Positions 44,410 through 59,803 are shown, numbered from the stretch's first letter. The stretch: DNA of 64,000 nucleotides from Bathymodiolus brooksi (GCA_963680875.1 OY804583.1:37135982-37199981); one strand, 5' to 3'. Translations and numbers: made by a program. Notes: generated by a model not told the origin, from the letters alone.

Positions 44410-47400
44410 ATTTAACAGATAAGGGGCCGTCATGATCATATGGTAGTTGGATTTACAACTATCTATCATCACTAATGTTGTGAGGCTTATTTAACAGTTA
44501 AGGGGCCGTCATGATCATATGGTAGTTGGATTTACAACTATCTATCATCACTAAAGTTGTGAGGCTTATTTAACAGTTAAGGTACCGTCATGATCATATG
44601 GTAGTTGGATTTACAACTATCTATCATCACTAAAGTTGTGAGGCTTATTTAACAGTTAAGGGGCCGTCATGATCATATGGTAGTTGGATTTACAACTATC
44701 TATCATCACTAAAGTTGTGAGGCTTATTTAACAGTTAAGGGGCCGTCATGATCATATGGTAGTTGGATTTACAATTATCTATCATCACTAAAGTTGTGAA
44801 GCTTATTTAATAGTTGATGGGCCGTCATGATCATATGGTAGTTGGATTTACAACTATCTATCATCACTAAAGTTGTGAAGCTTATTTAACAAATAAGGGG
44901 CCGTCATGATCATATGGTAGTTGGATTTACAACTATCTATCATCACTAAAGTTGTGAGGCTTATTTAACAGTTAAGGGGCCGTCATGATCATATGGTAGT
45001 TGGATTTACAACTATCTATCATCACTAAAGTTGTGAGGCTTATTTAACAGTTAAGGTACCGTCATGATCATATGGTAGTTGGATTTACAATCATCTATCA
45101 TCACTAAAGTTGTGAAGCTTATTTAAGAGTTAAGGGACCGTCATGATCATATGGTAGTTGGATTTACAACTATCTATCATCACTAAAGTTGTGAAGCTTA
45201 TTTAAGAGTTAAGGGGCCGTCATGATCATATGGTAGTTGGATTTACAACTATCTATCATCTTTAAAGTTGTGAGGCTTATTTAACAGTTAAGGGGCCGTC
45301 ATGATCATATGGTAGTTGGATTTACAACCATCTATCATCACTAAAGTTGTGAGGCTTATTTAAGAGTTAAGGGGCCGTCATGATCATATGGTAGTTGGAT
45401 TTACAACTATCTATCATCACTAAAGTCGTGAGGCTTATTTAACAGTTAAGGGGCCGTCATGATCATATGGTAGTTGGATTTACAACTATCTATCATCACT
45501 AAAGTTGTGAGGCTTACTTAACAGTTAAGGTACCGTCATGATCATATGGTAGTTGGATTTACAATCATCTATCATCACTAAAGTTGTGAAGCTTATTTAA
45601 CAGTTATAGGGCCGTCATGATCATATGGTAGTTGGATTTACAACTATCTATCATCACTAAAGTTGTGAGGCTTAATTAACAGTTAAGGGGTCGTCATGAT
45701 CATATGGTAGTTGGATTTACAATCATCTATCATCACTAAAGTTGTGAGGCTTATTTAACAGTTAAGGTACCGTCATGATCATATGGTAGTTGGATTTACA
45801 ATCATCTATCATCACTAAAGTGGTGAGGCTTATTTAACAGTTAAGGGGCCGTCATGATCATATGGTAGTTGGATTTACAACTATCTATCATCACTAAAGT
45901 TGTGAGGCTTATTTAACAGTTAAGGGGCCGTCATGATCATATGGTAGTTGGATTTACAATCATCTATCATCACTAAAGTTGTGAGGCTTATTTAGCAGTT
46001 AAGGGGTTGTCATGATCATATGGTAGTTGGATTTACAATCATCTATCATCACTAAAGTTGTGAGGCTTATTTAACAGTTAAGGGGCCGTCATGATCATAT
46101 GATAGTTGGATTTACAATCATCTATCATCACTAAAGTTGTGAGGGTTATTTAACAGTTAAGGGGCCGTCATGATCATATGGTAGTTGGATTTACAATCAT
46201 CTATCATCACTAAAGTTGTGAGGCTTATTTAACAGTTAAGGTGCCGTCATGATCATATGGTAATTGGATTTACAACTATCTATCATCACTAAAGTTGTGA
46301 GGCTTATTTAACAGTTAAGGGGCCGTCATGATCATATGGTAGTTGGATTTACAACTATCTATCATCACTAAAGTTGTGAGGCTTATTTAACAGTTAAGGG
46401 GTCGTCATGATCATATGGTAGTTGGATTTACAACTATCTATCATCACTAAAGTTGTGAGGCTTATTTAACAGTTAAGGGGTTGTCATGATCATATGGTAG
46501 TTGGATTTACAACTATCTATCATCACTAAAGTTGTGAGGCTTATTTAACAGTTAATGGGCCGTCATGATCATATGGTAGTTGGATTTACAACTATCTATC
46601 ATCACTAAAGTTGTGAGGCTTATTTAACAGTTAAGGGGCCGTCATGATCTTATGGTAGTTGGATTTACAACTATCTATCATCACTAAAGTTGTGAAGCTT
46701 ATTTAAGAGTTAAGGGGCCGTCATGATCATATGGTAGTTGGATTTACAACTATCTATCATCACTAAAGTTGTGAGGCTTATTCAACAGTTAAGGTACCGT
46801 CATGGTCATATGGTAGTTGGATTTACAACTATCTATCATCACTAAAGTTGTGAGGCTTATTTAACAGTTAAGGGGCCGTCATGATCATATGGTAGTTGGA
46901 TTTACAACTATCTATCATCACTAAAGTTGTGAGGCTTATTTAACAGTTAAGGGGCCGTCATGATCATATGTTAGTTGGAATTACAACTATCTATCATCAC
47001 TAAAGTTGTGAGGCTTATTTAACAGTTAAGGGGCCGTCATGATCATATGGTAGTTGGATTTACAATCATCTATCATCACTAAAGTTGTGAGGCTTATTTA
47101 ACAGTTAAGGTACCGTCATGATTATATGGTAGTTGGATTTACAACTATCTATCATCACTAAAGTTGTGAAGCTTATTTAACAGTTAAGGGGCCGTCATGA
47201 TCATATGGTAGTTGGACTTACAATCAACTATCATCACTAAAGTTGTGAGGCTTATTTAACAGTTAAGGGGCCGTCATGATCATATGGTAGTTGGATTTAC
47301 AACCATCTATCATCACTAAAGTTGTGAGGCTTATTTAACAGTTAAGGTACCGTCATGATCATATGGTAGTTGGATTTACAACCATCTATCATCACTAAAG

Positions 47401-50400
47401 TTGTGAGGCTTATTTAACAGTTAAGGGGCCGTCATGATCATATGGTAGTTGGATTTACAATCATCTATCATCACTAAAGTTGTGAGGCTTATTTAACAGT
47501 TAAGGGGCCGTCATGATCATATGGTAGTTGGATTTACAATCATCTATCATCACTAAAGTTGTGAAGCTTATTTAACAGTTAAGGGGTCGTCATGATCATA
47601 TGGTAGTTGGATTTACAACTATCTATCATCACTAAAGTTGTGAGGCTTATTTAACAGTTAAGGGGTCGTCATGATCATATGGTAGTTGGATTTACAATCA
47701 TCTATCATCACTAAAGTTGTGAGGCTTATTTAACAGTTAAGGGGCCGTCATGATCATATGGTAGTTGGATTTACAATCATCTATCATCACTAAAGTTGTG
47801 AGGCTTATTTAAGAGTTAAGGGGCCGTCATGATCATATGGTAGTTGGATTTACAACTATCTATCATCACTAAAGTTGTGAAGCTTATTTAACAAATAAGG
47901 GGCCGTCATGATCATATGGTAGTTGGATTTACAACTATCTATCATCACTAAAGTTGTGAGGCTTATTTAACAGTTAAGGGGCCGTCATGATCATATGGTA
48001 GTTGGATTTACAACTATCTATCATCACTAAAGTTGTGAGGCTTATTTAACAGTTAAGGTACCGTCATGATCACATGGTAGTTGGATTTACAATCATCTAT
48101 CATCACTAAAGTTGTGAAGCTTATTTAAGAGTTAAGGGGCCGTCATGATCATATGGTAGTTGGATTTACAACTATCTATCATCACTAAAGTTGGGAAGCT
48201 TATTTAAGAGTTAAGGGGCCGTCATGATCATATGGTAGTTGGATTTACAACTATCTATCATCTTTAAAGTTGTGAGGCTTATTTAACAGTTAAGGGGCCG
48301 TCATGATCATATGGTAGTTGGATTTACAACCATCTATCATCACTAAAGTTGTGAGGCTTATTTAAGAGTTAAGGGGCCGTCATGAGCATATGGTAGTTGG
48401 ATTTACAACTATCTATCATCACTAAAGTCGTGAGGCTTATTTAACAGTTAAGGGGCCGTCATGATCATATGGTAGTTGGTTTTACAACTATCTATCATCA
48501 CTAAAGTTGTGAGGCTTATTTAATAGTTAAGGGGTCGTCATGATCATATGGTAGTTGGATTTACAACTATCTATCATCACTAAAGTTGTGAGGCTTACTT
48601 AACAGTTAAGATACCGTCATGATCATATGGTAGTTGGATTTACAATCATCTATCATCACTAAAGTTGTGAGGCTTATTTAACAGTTATAGGGCCGTCATG
48701 ATCATATGGTAGTTGGATTTACAACTATCTATCATCACTAAAGTTGTGAGGCTTATTTAACAGTTAAGGGGTCGTCATGATCATATGGTAGTTGGATTTA
48801 CAATCATCTATCATCACTAAAGTTGTGAGGCTTATTTAACAGTTAAGGTACCGTCATGATCATATGGTAGTTGGATTTACAATCATCTATCATCACTAAA
48901 GTGGTGAGGCTTATTTAACAGTTAAGGGGCCGTCATGATCATATGGAAGTTGGATTTACAACTATCTATCATCACTAAAGTTGTGAGGCTTATTTAACAG
49001 TTAAGGGGCCGTCATGATCATATGGTAGTTGGATTTACAATCATCTATCATCACTAAAGTTGTGAGGCTTATTTAGCAGTTAAGGGGTTGTCATGATCAT
49101 ATGGTAGTTGGATTTACAATCATCTATCATCACTAAAGTTGTGAGGCTTATTTAACAGTTAAGGGGCCGTCATGATCATATGATAGTTGGATTTACAATC
49201 ATCTATCATCACTAAAGTTGTGAGGGTTATTTAACAGTTAAGGGGCCGTCATGATCATATGGTAGTTGGATTTACAATCATCTATCATCACTAAAGTTGT
49301 GAGGCTTATTTAACAGTTAAGGGGCCGTCATGATCATATGGTAATTGGATTTACAACTATCTATCATCACTAAAGTTGTGAGGCTTATTTAACAGTTAAG
49401 GGGCCGTCATGATCATATGGTAGTTGGATTTACAACTATCTATCATCACTAAAGTTGTGAGGCTTATTTAACAGTTAAGGGGTCGTCATGATCATATGGT
49501 AGTTGGATTTACAACTATCTATCATCACTAAAGTTGTGAGGCTTATTTAACAGTTAAGGGGTCGTCATGATCATATGGTAGTTGGATTTACAACTATCTA
49601 TCATCACTAAAGTTGTGAGGCTTATTTAACAGTTAAGGGGCCGTCATGATCATATGGTAGTTGGATTTACAACTATCTATCATCACTAAAGTTGTGAGGC
49701 TTATTTAACAGTTAAGGGGCCGTCATGATCATATGGTAGTTGGATTTACAACTATCTATCATCACTAAAGTTGTGAGGCTTATTTAAGAGTTAAGGGGCC
49801 GTCATGATCATATGGTAGTTGGATTTACAACTATCTATCATCACTAAAGTTGTGAGGCTTATTTAACAGTTAAGGTACCGTCATGGTCATATGGTAGTTG
49901 GATTTACAACTATCTATCATCACTAAAGTTGTGAGGCTTATTTAACAGTTAAGGGGCCGTCATGATCATATGGTAGTTGGATTTACAACTATCTATCATC
50001 ACTAAAGTTGTGAGGCTTATTTAACAGTTAAGGGGCCGTCATGATCATATGGTAGTTGGAATTACAACTATCTATCATCACTAAAGTTGTGAGGCTTATT
50101 TAACAGTTAAGGGGCCGTCATGATCATATGGTAGTTGGATTTACAATCATCTATCATCACTAAAGTTGTGAGGCTTATTTAACAGTTAAGGTACCGTCAT
50201 GATTATATGGTAGTTGGATTTACAACTATCTATCATCACTAAAGTTGTGAAGCTTATTTAACAGTTAAGGGGCCGTCATGATCATATGGTAGTTGGATTT
50301 ACAATCATCTATCATCACTAAAGTTGTGAGGCTTATTTAACAGTTAAGGGGCCGTCATGATCATATGGTAGTTGGATGTACAACCATCTATCATCACTAA

Positions 50401-53400
50401 AGTTGTGAGGCTTATTTAACAGTTAAGGTACCGTCATGATCATATGGTAGTTGGATTTACAACCCTCTATCATCACTAAAGTTGTGAGGCTTATTTAACA
50501 GTTAAGGGGCCGTCATGATCATATGGTAGTTGGATTTACAATCATCTATCATCACTAAAGTTGTGAGGCTTATTTAACAGTTAAGGGGCCGTCATGATCA
50601 TATGGTAGTTGGATTTACAATCATCTATCATCACTAAAGTTGTGAGGCTTATTTAACAGTTAAGGGGCCGTCATGATCATATGGTAGTTGGATTTACAAT
50701 CATCTATCATCACTAAAGTTGTGAAGCTTATTTAACAGTTAAGGGGTTGTCATGATCATATGGTAGTTGGATTTACAACTATCTATCATCACTAAAGTTG
50801 TGAGGCTTATTTAACAGTTAAGGGGTCGTCATGATCATATGGTAGTTGGATTTACAATCATCTATCATCACTAAAGTTGTGAGGCTTATTTAACAGTTAA
50901 GGGGCCGTCATGATCATATGGTAGTTGGATTTACAATCATCTATCATCACTAAAGTTGTGAGGCTTATTTAAGAGTTAAGGGGCCGTCATGATCATATGG
51001 TAGTTGGATTTACAACTATCTATCATCACTAAAGTTGTGAGGCTTATTTAACAGTTAAGGTAACGTCATGATCATATGGTAGTTGGATTTACAACTATCT
51101 ATCATCACTAAAGTTGTGAGGCTTATTTAACAGTTAAGGGGCCGTCATGATCATATGGTAATTGGATTTACAACCTTCTATCATCACTAAAGTTGTGAGG
51201 CTTATTTAACAGTTAAGGTACCGTCATGATCATATGGTAGTTGGATTTACAACTATCTATCATCACTAAAGTTGTGAGGCTTATTTAACAGTTAAGGGGC
51301 CGTCATGATCATATGGTAGTTGGATTTACAACTATCTATCATCACTAAAGTTGTGAGGCTTATTTAACAGTTAAGGTACCGTCATGATCATATGGTAGTT
51401 GGATTTAGAATCATCTATCATCACTAAAGTTGTGAGGCTTATTTAACAGTTAAGGTACCGTCATGATCATATGGTAGTTGGATTTACAACTATCTATCAT
51501 CACTAAAGTTGTGAGGCTTATTTAACAGTTAAGGGGCCGTCAAGATCATATGGTAGTTGGATTTACAATCATCTATCATCACTAAAGTTGTGAGGATTAT
51601 TTAACAGTTAAGGGGCCGTCATTATCATATGGTAGTTGGATTTACAATCATCTATCATCACTAAAGTTGTGAGGCTTATTTAACAGTTAAGGGGCCGTCA
51701 TGATCATATGGTAGTTGAATTTACAACTATCTATCATCACTAAAGTTGTGAAGCTTATTTAACAGTTAAGGGGTCGTCATGATCATATGGTAGTTGGATT
51801 TACAACTATCTATCATCACTAAAGTTGTGAGGCTTATTTAACAGTTAAGGGGTCGTCATGATCATATGGTAGTTGGATTTACAACTATCTATCATCACTA
51901 AAGTTGTGAGGCTTATTTAAGAGTTAAGGGGCCGTCATGATCATATGGTAGTTGGATTTACAACTATCTATCATCACTAAAGTTGTGAGGCTTATTTAAG
52001 AGTTAAGGGGCCGTCATGATCATATGGTAGTTGGATTTACAACTATCTATCATCACTAAAGTTGTGAGGCTTATTTAACAGTTAAGGTACCGTCATGGTC
52101 ATATGGTAGTTGGATTTACAACTATCTATCATCACTAAAGTTGTGAGGCTTATTTAACAGTTAAGGGGCCGTCATGATCATATGGTAGTTGGATTTACAA
52201 CTATCTATCATCACTAAAGTTGTGAGGCTTATTTAACAGTTAAGGGGCCGTCATGATCATATGGTAGTTGGAATTACAACTATCTATCATCACTAAAGTT
52301 GTGAGGCTTATTTAACAGTTAAGGGGCCGTCATGATCATATGGTAGTTGGATTTACAATCATCTATCATCACTAAAGTTGTGAGGCTTATTTAACAGTTA
52401 AGGTACCGTCATGATCATATGGTAGTTGGATTTACAACTATCTATCATCACTAAAGTTGTGAAGCTTATTTAACAGTTAAGGGGCCGTCATGATCATATG
52501 GTAGTTGGATTTACAATCATCTATCATCACTAAAGTTGTGAGGCTTATTTAAGAGTTAAGGGGCCGTCATGATCATATGGTAGTTGGATTTACAACCATC
52601 TATCATCACTAAAGTTGTGAGGCTTATTTAACAGTTAAGGTACCGTCATGATCATATGGTAGTTGGATTTACAACCATCTATCATCACTAAAGTTGTGAG
52701 GCTTATTTAACAGTTAAGGGGCGTCATGATCATATGGTAGTTGGATTTACAATCATCTATCATCACTAAAGTTGTGAGGCTTATTTAACAGTTAAGGGGC
52801 CGTCATGATCATATGGTAGTTGGATTTACAATCATCTATCATCACTAAAGTTGTGAGGCTTATTTAACAGTTAAGGGGCCGTCATGATCATATGGTAGTT
52901 GGATTTACAATCATCTATCATCACTAAAGTTGTGAAGCTTATTTAACAGTTAAGGGGTCGTCATGATCATATGGTAGTTGGATTTACAACTATCTATCAT
53001 CACTAAAGTTGTGAGGCTTATTTAACAGTTAAGGGGTCGTCATGATCATATGGTAGTTGGATTTACAATCATCTATCATCACTAAAGTTGTGAGGCTTAT
53101 TTAACAGTTAAGGGGCCGTCATGATCATATGGTAGTTGGATTTACAATCATCTATCATCACTAAAGTTGTGAGGCTTATTTAAGAGTTAAGGGGCCGTCA
53201 TGATCATATGGTAGTTGGATTTACAACTATCTATCATCACTAAAGTTGTGAGGCTTATTTAACAGTTAAGGTAACGTCATGATCATATGGTAGTTGGATT
53301 TACAACTATCTATCATCACTAACGTTGTGAGGCTTATTTAACAGTTAAGGGGCCGTCATGATCATATGGTAGTTGGATTTACAACCTTCTATCATCACTA

Positions 53401-54933
53401 AAGTTGTGAGGCTTATTTAACAGTTAAGGTACCGTCATGATCATATGGTAGTTGGATTTACAACTATCTATCATCACTAAAGTTGTGAGGCTTATTTAAC
53501 AGTTAAGGGGCCGTCATGATCATATGGTAGTTGGATTTATAACTATCTATCATCACTAAAGTTGTGAGGCTTATTTAACAGTTAAGGTACCGTCATGATC
53601 ATATGGTAGTTGGATTTAGAATCATCTATCATCACTAAAGTTGTGAGGCTTATTTAACAGTTAAGGTACCGTCATGATCATATGGTAGTTGGATTTACAA
53701 CTATCTATCATCACTAAAGTTGTGAGGCTTATTTAACAGTTAAGGGGCCGTCATGATCATATGGTAGTTGGATTTACAATCATCTATCATCACTAAAGTT
53801 GTGAGGATTATTTAACAGTTAAGGGGCCGTCATTATCATATGGTAGTTGGATTTACAATCATCTATCATCACTAAAGTTGTGAGGCTTATTTAACAGTTA
53901 AGGGGCCGTCATGATCATATGGTAGTTGGATTTACAACTATCTATCATCACTAAAGTTGTGAAGCTTATTTAACAGTTAAGGGGTCGTCATGATCATATG
54001 GTAGTTGGATTTACAACTATCTATCATCACTAAAGTTGTGAGGCTTATTTAACAGTTAAGGGGTCGTCATGATCATATGGTAGTTGGATTTACAATCATC
54101 TATCATCACTAAAGTTGTGAGGCTTATTTAACAGTTAAGGGGCCGTCATGATCATATGGTAGTTGGATTTACAATCATCTATCATCACTAAAGTTGTGAG
54201 GCTTATTTAAGAGTTAAGGGGCCGTCATGATCATATGGTAGTTGGATTTACAACTATCTATCATCACTAAAGTTGTGAGGCTTATTTAACAGTTAAGGTA
54301 ACGTCATAATCATATGGTAGTTGGATTTACAACCTTCTATCATCACTAAAGTTGTGAGGCTTATTTAACAGTTAAGGTAACGTCATGATCATATGGTAGT
54401 TGGATTTACAACTATCTATCATCACTAAAGTTGTGAGGCTTATTTAACAGTTAAGGTACCGTCATGATCATATGGTAGTTGGATTTACAACTATCTATCA
54501 TCACTAAAGTTGTGAGGCTTATTTAACAGTTAAGGTACCGTCATGATCATATGGTAGTTGGATTTACAACTATCTATCATCACTAAAGTTGTAAAGCTTA
54601 TTTAACAGTTAAGGTACCGTCATGATCATATGGTAGTTGGATTTACAATCATCTATCATCACTAAAGTTGTGAGGCTTATTTAACAGTTAAGGGGTCGTC
54701 ATGATCATATGGTAGTTGGATTTACAACTATCTATCATCACTAAAGTTGTGAAGCTTATTTAACAGTTAAGGGGCCGTCATGATCATATGGTAGTTGGAT
54801 TTACAATCATCTATCATCACTAAAGTTGTGAAGCTTATTTAACAGTTAAGGGGCCGTCATGTTCATATGGTTGTTGGATTTACAACTATCTATCATCACC
54901 AAAGTTGTGAGGCTTATTTAACAGTTAAGGTAC
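44410..54933 (+). repeat. 79-bp satellite array, copy 2 (about 133 units)
   Basis: Same unit and variants as 1-11431, here with both ends visible. The gtcatggtc variant recurs at 46800, 49881 and 52093, that is 39 and 28 units apart. The last units align with the end of array 1, with a one-unit indel next to the cgtcataatc variant (10721 against 54302). Confidence 0.97.
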
Positions 54934-54997
54934 CGATTTAACATTATGTGATAAAGTTCGTCAGTGACACTTGCGGCATGTCGGTGATTTACTCCAT
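54934..54997 (+). mobile_element. SINE-A middle fragment, copy 2
   Basis: Duplicate of 11432-11495. Confidence 0.75.
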
Positions 54998-55411
54998 AGG
55001 TTGCTATTATGACTGTACATGGAAAAAAACAATTGACACAATATATATATACCTTTTGAACAGGACCATAAAATAGATATTGGCTCCGACAGTGGTTTTG
55101 GACAAGTTTTTAAAAACATTTTCCCCATGTAGGGTCTTATGTTAAACTTTGACTTCTGACAGACCAAATCTGCATACACACAAAAAAACGTTTATTAGGC
55201 CTCATAAAAGTTTGCTTGTGTTTAATCAAGATTGTACTTTCTCAGTAAAAGGTTTTTTATTCATTCTCTCATTAGGTCTGTCACATGTTAAAATACATCT
55301 CTCATTGACAGCCATTTTTTTTTGGTAGAGGATAAATTAAAGTTTATAAAAAGAACATTGCATTATCCAGGTACTATTTTATGGAAGACATTACCTTCAA
55401 ACTTGAAGCAG

Positions 55412-55623
55412 CGTCATGATCATATAGTAGTTGGATTTACAACTAAATATGTACATTATATATATATATATAGTACATATGCAATCAGTGCCCGTCACCA
55501 CTAAAGTTGTGAATTTGAATCTCGCTCATGGCAGGGTGTACTTGATACAACATTAATTTATGTGATAGTTTGTGAGTGACTTGCGACAGGTCGGTGGTTT
55601 CCTGCGGGTATTTCGGTTTCCTG
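55412..55623 (+). mobile_element. SINE-A, forward, copy 2
   Basis: Duplicate of 11910-12121, including the (TA)n interruption and the entry into the minisatellite. Confidence 0.8.
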
Positions 55624-57997
55624 TAGAAGGTAGAGGAAACCAGAGTACCTGTAGAAGGTAGAGGAAACCAGAGTACCTGTAGAAGGTAGAGGAAACCAGA
55701 GTACCTGCAGAAGGTAGAGGAAACGGGAGTACCTGTAGAAGGTAGAGGAAACCAAAGTACCTATAGAAGGTAGAGGAAACCAGAGTACATGTAGAAGGTA
55801 GAGGAAACGGGAGTACCTGTAGAAGGTAGAAGAAACCAGAGTACCTGTAGAAGGTAGAGGAAACGGGAGTACCTGTAGAAAGTAGAAGAAACCAGAGTAC
55901 CTGTAGAAGGTAGAGGAAACGGGAGTACCTGTAGAAGGTAGAAGAAACCAGAGTACCTGTAGAAGGTAGAGGAAACAGGAGTACCTGTAGAAGGTAGAGG
56001 AAACGGGAGTACCTGTAGAAGGTAGAGGAAACCAGAGTACCTGTAGAATGTAGAGGAAACCAGAGTACCTGTAGAAGGTAGAGGAAACCAGAGTACCTGT
56101 AGAAGGTAGAGGAAACCAGAGTACCTGTAGAAGGTAGAGGAAACAGGAGTACCTATAGGAGGTGGAGGAAACGGGAGTACCTGTAGAAGGTAGAGGAAAC
56201 CAGAGTACCTGTAGAAGGTAGAGGAAACCAGAGTATCTGTAGAAGGTAGAGGAAACGGGAGTACCTATAGAAGGTAGAGGAAACCATAGTACCTGTAGAA
56301 GGTAGAGGAAACGGGAGTACCTGTAGAAGGTAGAAGAAACCAGAGTACCTGTAGAAGGTAGAGGAAACCAGAGTACCTGTAGAAGGTAGAGGAAACCAGA
56401 GTACCTCTAGAAGGTAGAGGAAACGGGAGTACCTGTAGAAGGTAGAGGAAACCAGAGTACCTGTAGAAGGTAGAGGAAACAGGAGTACCTGCAGGAGGTG
56501 GAGGAAACCGGAGTACCTGTAGAATGTAGAGGAAACCAGAGTACCTGTAGAAGGTAGAGGAAACCAGAGTACCTGTAGAAGGTAGAGGAAACCAGAGTAC
56601 CTGTAGAAGGTAGAGGAAACCAGAGTATCTGTAGAAGGTAGAGGAAACGGGAATACCTGTAGAAGGTAGAAGAAACCAGAGTACCCGTAGAAGGTAGAGG
56701 AAACAGGAGTACCTGTAGAAGGTAGAGGAAACAGGAGTACCTCTAGAAGGTAGAGGAAACGTGAGTACCTGTAGGAGGTGGAGGAAACCAGAGTACCTGT
56801 AGAAGGTAGAGGAAACCAGAGTACCTGTAGAAGGTAGAGGAAACGGGAGTACCTGTAGAAGGTAGAGCAAACCAGAGTACCTGTAGGAGGTAGAGGAAAC
56901 AGAGTACCTGTAGAAGGTAGAGGAAACGGGAGTACCTGTAGGAGGTAGAGGAAACCAGAGTTCCTGTAGAAGGTAGAGGAAACCAGAGTACCTGTAAAAG
57001 GTAGATGAAACCAGAGTACCTGTAGAAGGTAGAGGAAACAGGAGTACCTGTTGAAGGTAGAGGAAACGGGAGTACCTGTAGAAGGTAGAGGAAACCAGAG
57101 TACCTGTAGAAGGTAGAGGAAACCAGAGTACCTGTAGGAGGTAGAGGAAACGGGAGTACCAGTAGAAGGTAAAGGAAATCAGAGTACCTGTAGAAGGTAG
57201 AGGAAACGGGAGTACCTGTAGAAGGTAGTGGAAACCAGAGTACCTGTAGAAGGCAGAGGAAACCAGAGTACCTGTAGAAGGTAGAGGAAACCAGAGTACC
57301 TGTAGAAAGTAGAGGAAACCAGAGTACATGTAGAAGGTAGAGGAAACCAGAGTACCTGTAGAAGGTAGAGGAAACGGGAGTACCTGTAGAAAGTAGAGGA
57401 AACCAGAATACCTGTAGAAGGTAGAGGAAACGGGAGTACCTGTAGAAGGTAGAGGAAACGGGAGTACCTGTAGAAGGTAGAGGAAACCAGAGTACCTGTA
57501 AAAGGTAGATGAAACCAGAGTACCTGTAGAAGGTAGAGGAAACAGGAGTACCTGTTGAAGATAGAGGAAACGGGAGTACCTGTAGAAGGTAGAGGAAACC
57601 AGAGTACCTGTAGAAGGTAGAGGAAACCAGAGTACCTGTAGGAGGTAGAGGAAACGGGAGTACCTGTAGAAGGTAAAGGAAATCAGAGTACCTGTAGAAG
57701 GTAGAGGAAACGGGAGTACCTGTAGAAGGTAGTGGAAACCAGAGTACCTGTAGAAGGCAGAGGAAACGGGAGTACCTGTAGAAGGTAGAGGAAACCAGAG
57801 TACCTGTAGAAAGTAGAGGAAACCAGAGTACATGTAGAAGGTAGAGGAAACCAGAGTACCTGTAGAAGGTAGAGGAAACGGGAGTACCTGTAGAAAGTAG
57901 AGGAAACCAGAATACCTGTAGAAGGTAGAGGAAACGGGAGTACCTGTAGAAAGTAGAGGAAACGGGAGTACCTGTAGAAGGTAGAGGAAACCGGAGT
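55624..57997. repeat. 28-bp minisatellite, copy 2 (about 85 units)
   Basis: As 12122-14075 but fifteen units longer. A block of variants (aaaaggtagatgaaacc, gttgaagg, aaggtaaaggaaatc, gtagtggaaac) appears twice, near 57000-57240 and 57500-57735, so the extra length is a block duplication. The 588-residue minus-strand open frame across it is read-through of the array. Confidence 0.95.
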
Positions 57998-58087
57998 ACC
58001 CGGTGAAAACCACAGAGCTACCAGCAGTCACTGATAAACTTTAGGTAGTTGTAAATCCAACTACCATACGATCACGACAACACCTCT
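57998..58087 (-). mobile_element. SINE-A, reverse, copy 2
   Basis: Duplicate of 14076-14165. Confidence 0.8.
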
Positions 58088-58308
58088 GATATTATGTAAA
58101 GACGTTGGTTTTTTTTTCAATTCATTTTAAAAAGATCAAGATTAAATCATATTACTGTTAAATGTTATTAATGTAAAAAGTTTGACTGGAAAAATATGAA
58201 GCCAATTTACATTAGGTAAACAATTATGAAATTGTGAAAACAAACATTCTTATCACAATTGTATTGGCTATTGAGAAATTCTAAAAAGTATATTATTATT
58301 TTTTTAAG

Positions 58309-58460
58309 GATTTTAAAGTACACACAACAGAAGAATTTATAGAACATTGTCAGGATGGAGCTTTATCTATAGAAGTTTGGGGTCACAAAAGTCAAGGTTT
58401 TAACCTCAGTGATAGAACTGTTGATAATGTGAATGTTAGGTCAAGGTCATTGTCAGAGAG
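58309..58460 (+). CDS. KIF13B: KIF13B-like tail exon a (copy 2)
   Basis: Same acceptor, donor and 152-nt length as 14387-14538, with an identical coding sense (DFKVHTTEEF to SRSLSER). No motor exons lie between the first copy's CAP-Gly exons and here, so if the duplication is real this copy could only be used by splicing from upstream exons across the first copy. Confidence 0.85.
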
Positions 58461-58974
58461 GTATGTATGTAGATCAGATTCAAAACAAAAATAATTGTGA
58501 TGAATGGTTTGTTTGTTTGTTTGAAAAAGGATAAAAACAAATTCCGATTTCAATTATTTATGCAAAATGAAAAAATGATGTGTCTTTAAATATTGTGTAA
58601 ACTATGAACTTATGTAAAATACACCCCTCTTTTGACACAATAGAACTTTCATGCATTCTCAGTTTGATTCTAAAATTATGAGTTTTATAGGAGTTATTTC
58701 CCTTTGATGGACAACATGTTGAGCAATGGGAAGGACACAGAATTTTAGAATGATTTTCTTAAAATTTGTAGATATTTTACACCTTGTAAAATATTATAGG
58801 ATAATTTTAGCAAATAGAAAATTCTAAAGGGTTTTTTTTGTGACAACATTAAAATTTCCATTCAATTTTGCACAGAGTGGGACCTTTTGCCCACCTTAAA
58901 GGGAAATAAATCATATAAAAACTTGTAAAAATGTATTGTTGGAAATGTGTAAATGGTCTATATATATGGTAACT

Positions 58975-59425
58975 AGAGATGGCACAGCATTAAGGTGTAA
59001 GAGCAAAGAGTGGCTGGTTTGTAATCAGGATAATGTGTCAGAATGGAGTGACATGTCTACTCTCTGATTGTTGTTTTAGTAAGCTAGCTTTAAGAAAATC
59101 CAACTAATCACGTTGGCCTAGTGCAAAGTGGACATCATCATCTCGTGGAAAATAACATGTTCTCGTCATCATATAGATGACAAAATTGCTCACTAAGCGT
59201 CAAACATTTGCTCATTCACATAAAAGCTTATGATTTAAATTCTGTAGATTAATTATTTTCATCAGGGTGTACTTGATACAACATTATGTGATAAAGTTTG
59301 TCAGTGACTTGCAACAGGTCTGTGGTTTTCTTCGGATAGTCTGGTTTCCTCCACCAATAAAACTGTCCGCCACGATATAACTGAAATATTGTTGAAAGTG
59401 ATGTTAAACACCATAACCCTAACCC
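58975..59425 (+). mobile_element. SINE-B and SINE-A fragments, copy 2
   Basis: Duplicates of 15045-15275 and 15331-15492, with a few substitutions (cagcattaagg for cagtatttagg). Confidence 0.75.
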
Positions 59426-59803
59426 TTTTTATCGGTACTAGTTTTCTGTGGATTAATGGATAAAAAGAGGTACTTCGAGTGTACTACATTTCATGATTTT
59501 TGTAGTTATCTATGAAATTCACGAAAATTAGAATCCAACGAATATATAGGAATTCACTAGAGATTCAAAGTTGACAGATTCTCATTTCATTAAATCTTTT
59601 ATTGAGTGAATGAGTGAGTGATTGTTGTTTAATGCCAATTCAGTAATGTTTTAGCTATATCATGGCGAGAACAAGTTAATTTTCAATGAGATGATGATGA
59701 GGTCCGCTTTGTTCTAGACCAACACACTGATAAATTTAAAGTGTTTGTTGAAATACAAGAACTAAATAGATTTTCATTGAATTATTACTTTTCATTGTGA
59801 CAG

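Noticed and set aside
56265..58031. 588-residue minus-strand open frame rich in FLYLLQVLWFPLPSTGT
   Set aside because: It is read-through of the 28-bp array (84 bp = 28 residues) with no stop in the unit. The copy 1 equivalent is broken by single-base indels, so there is no sign of selection for coding.
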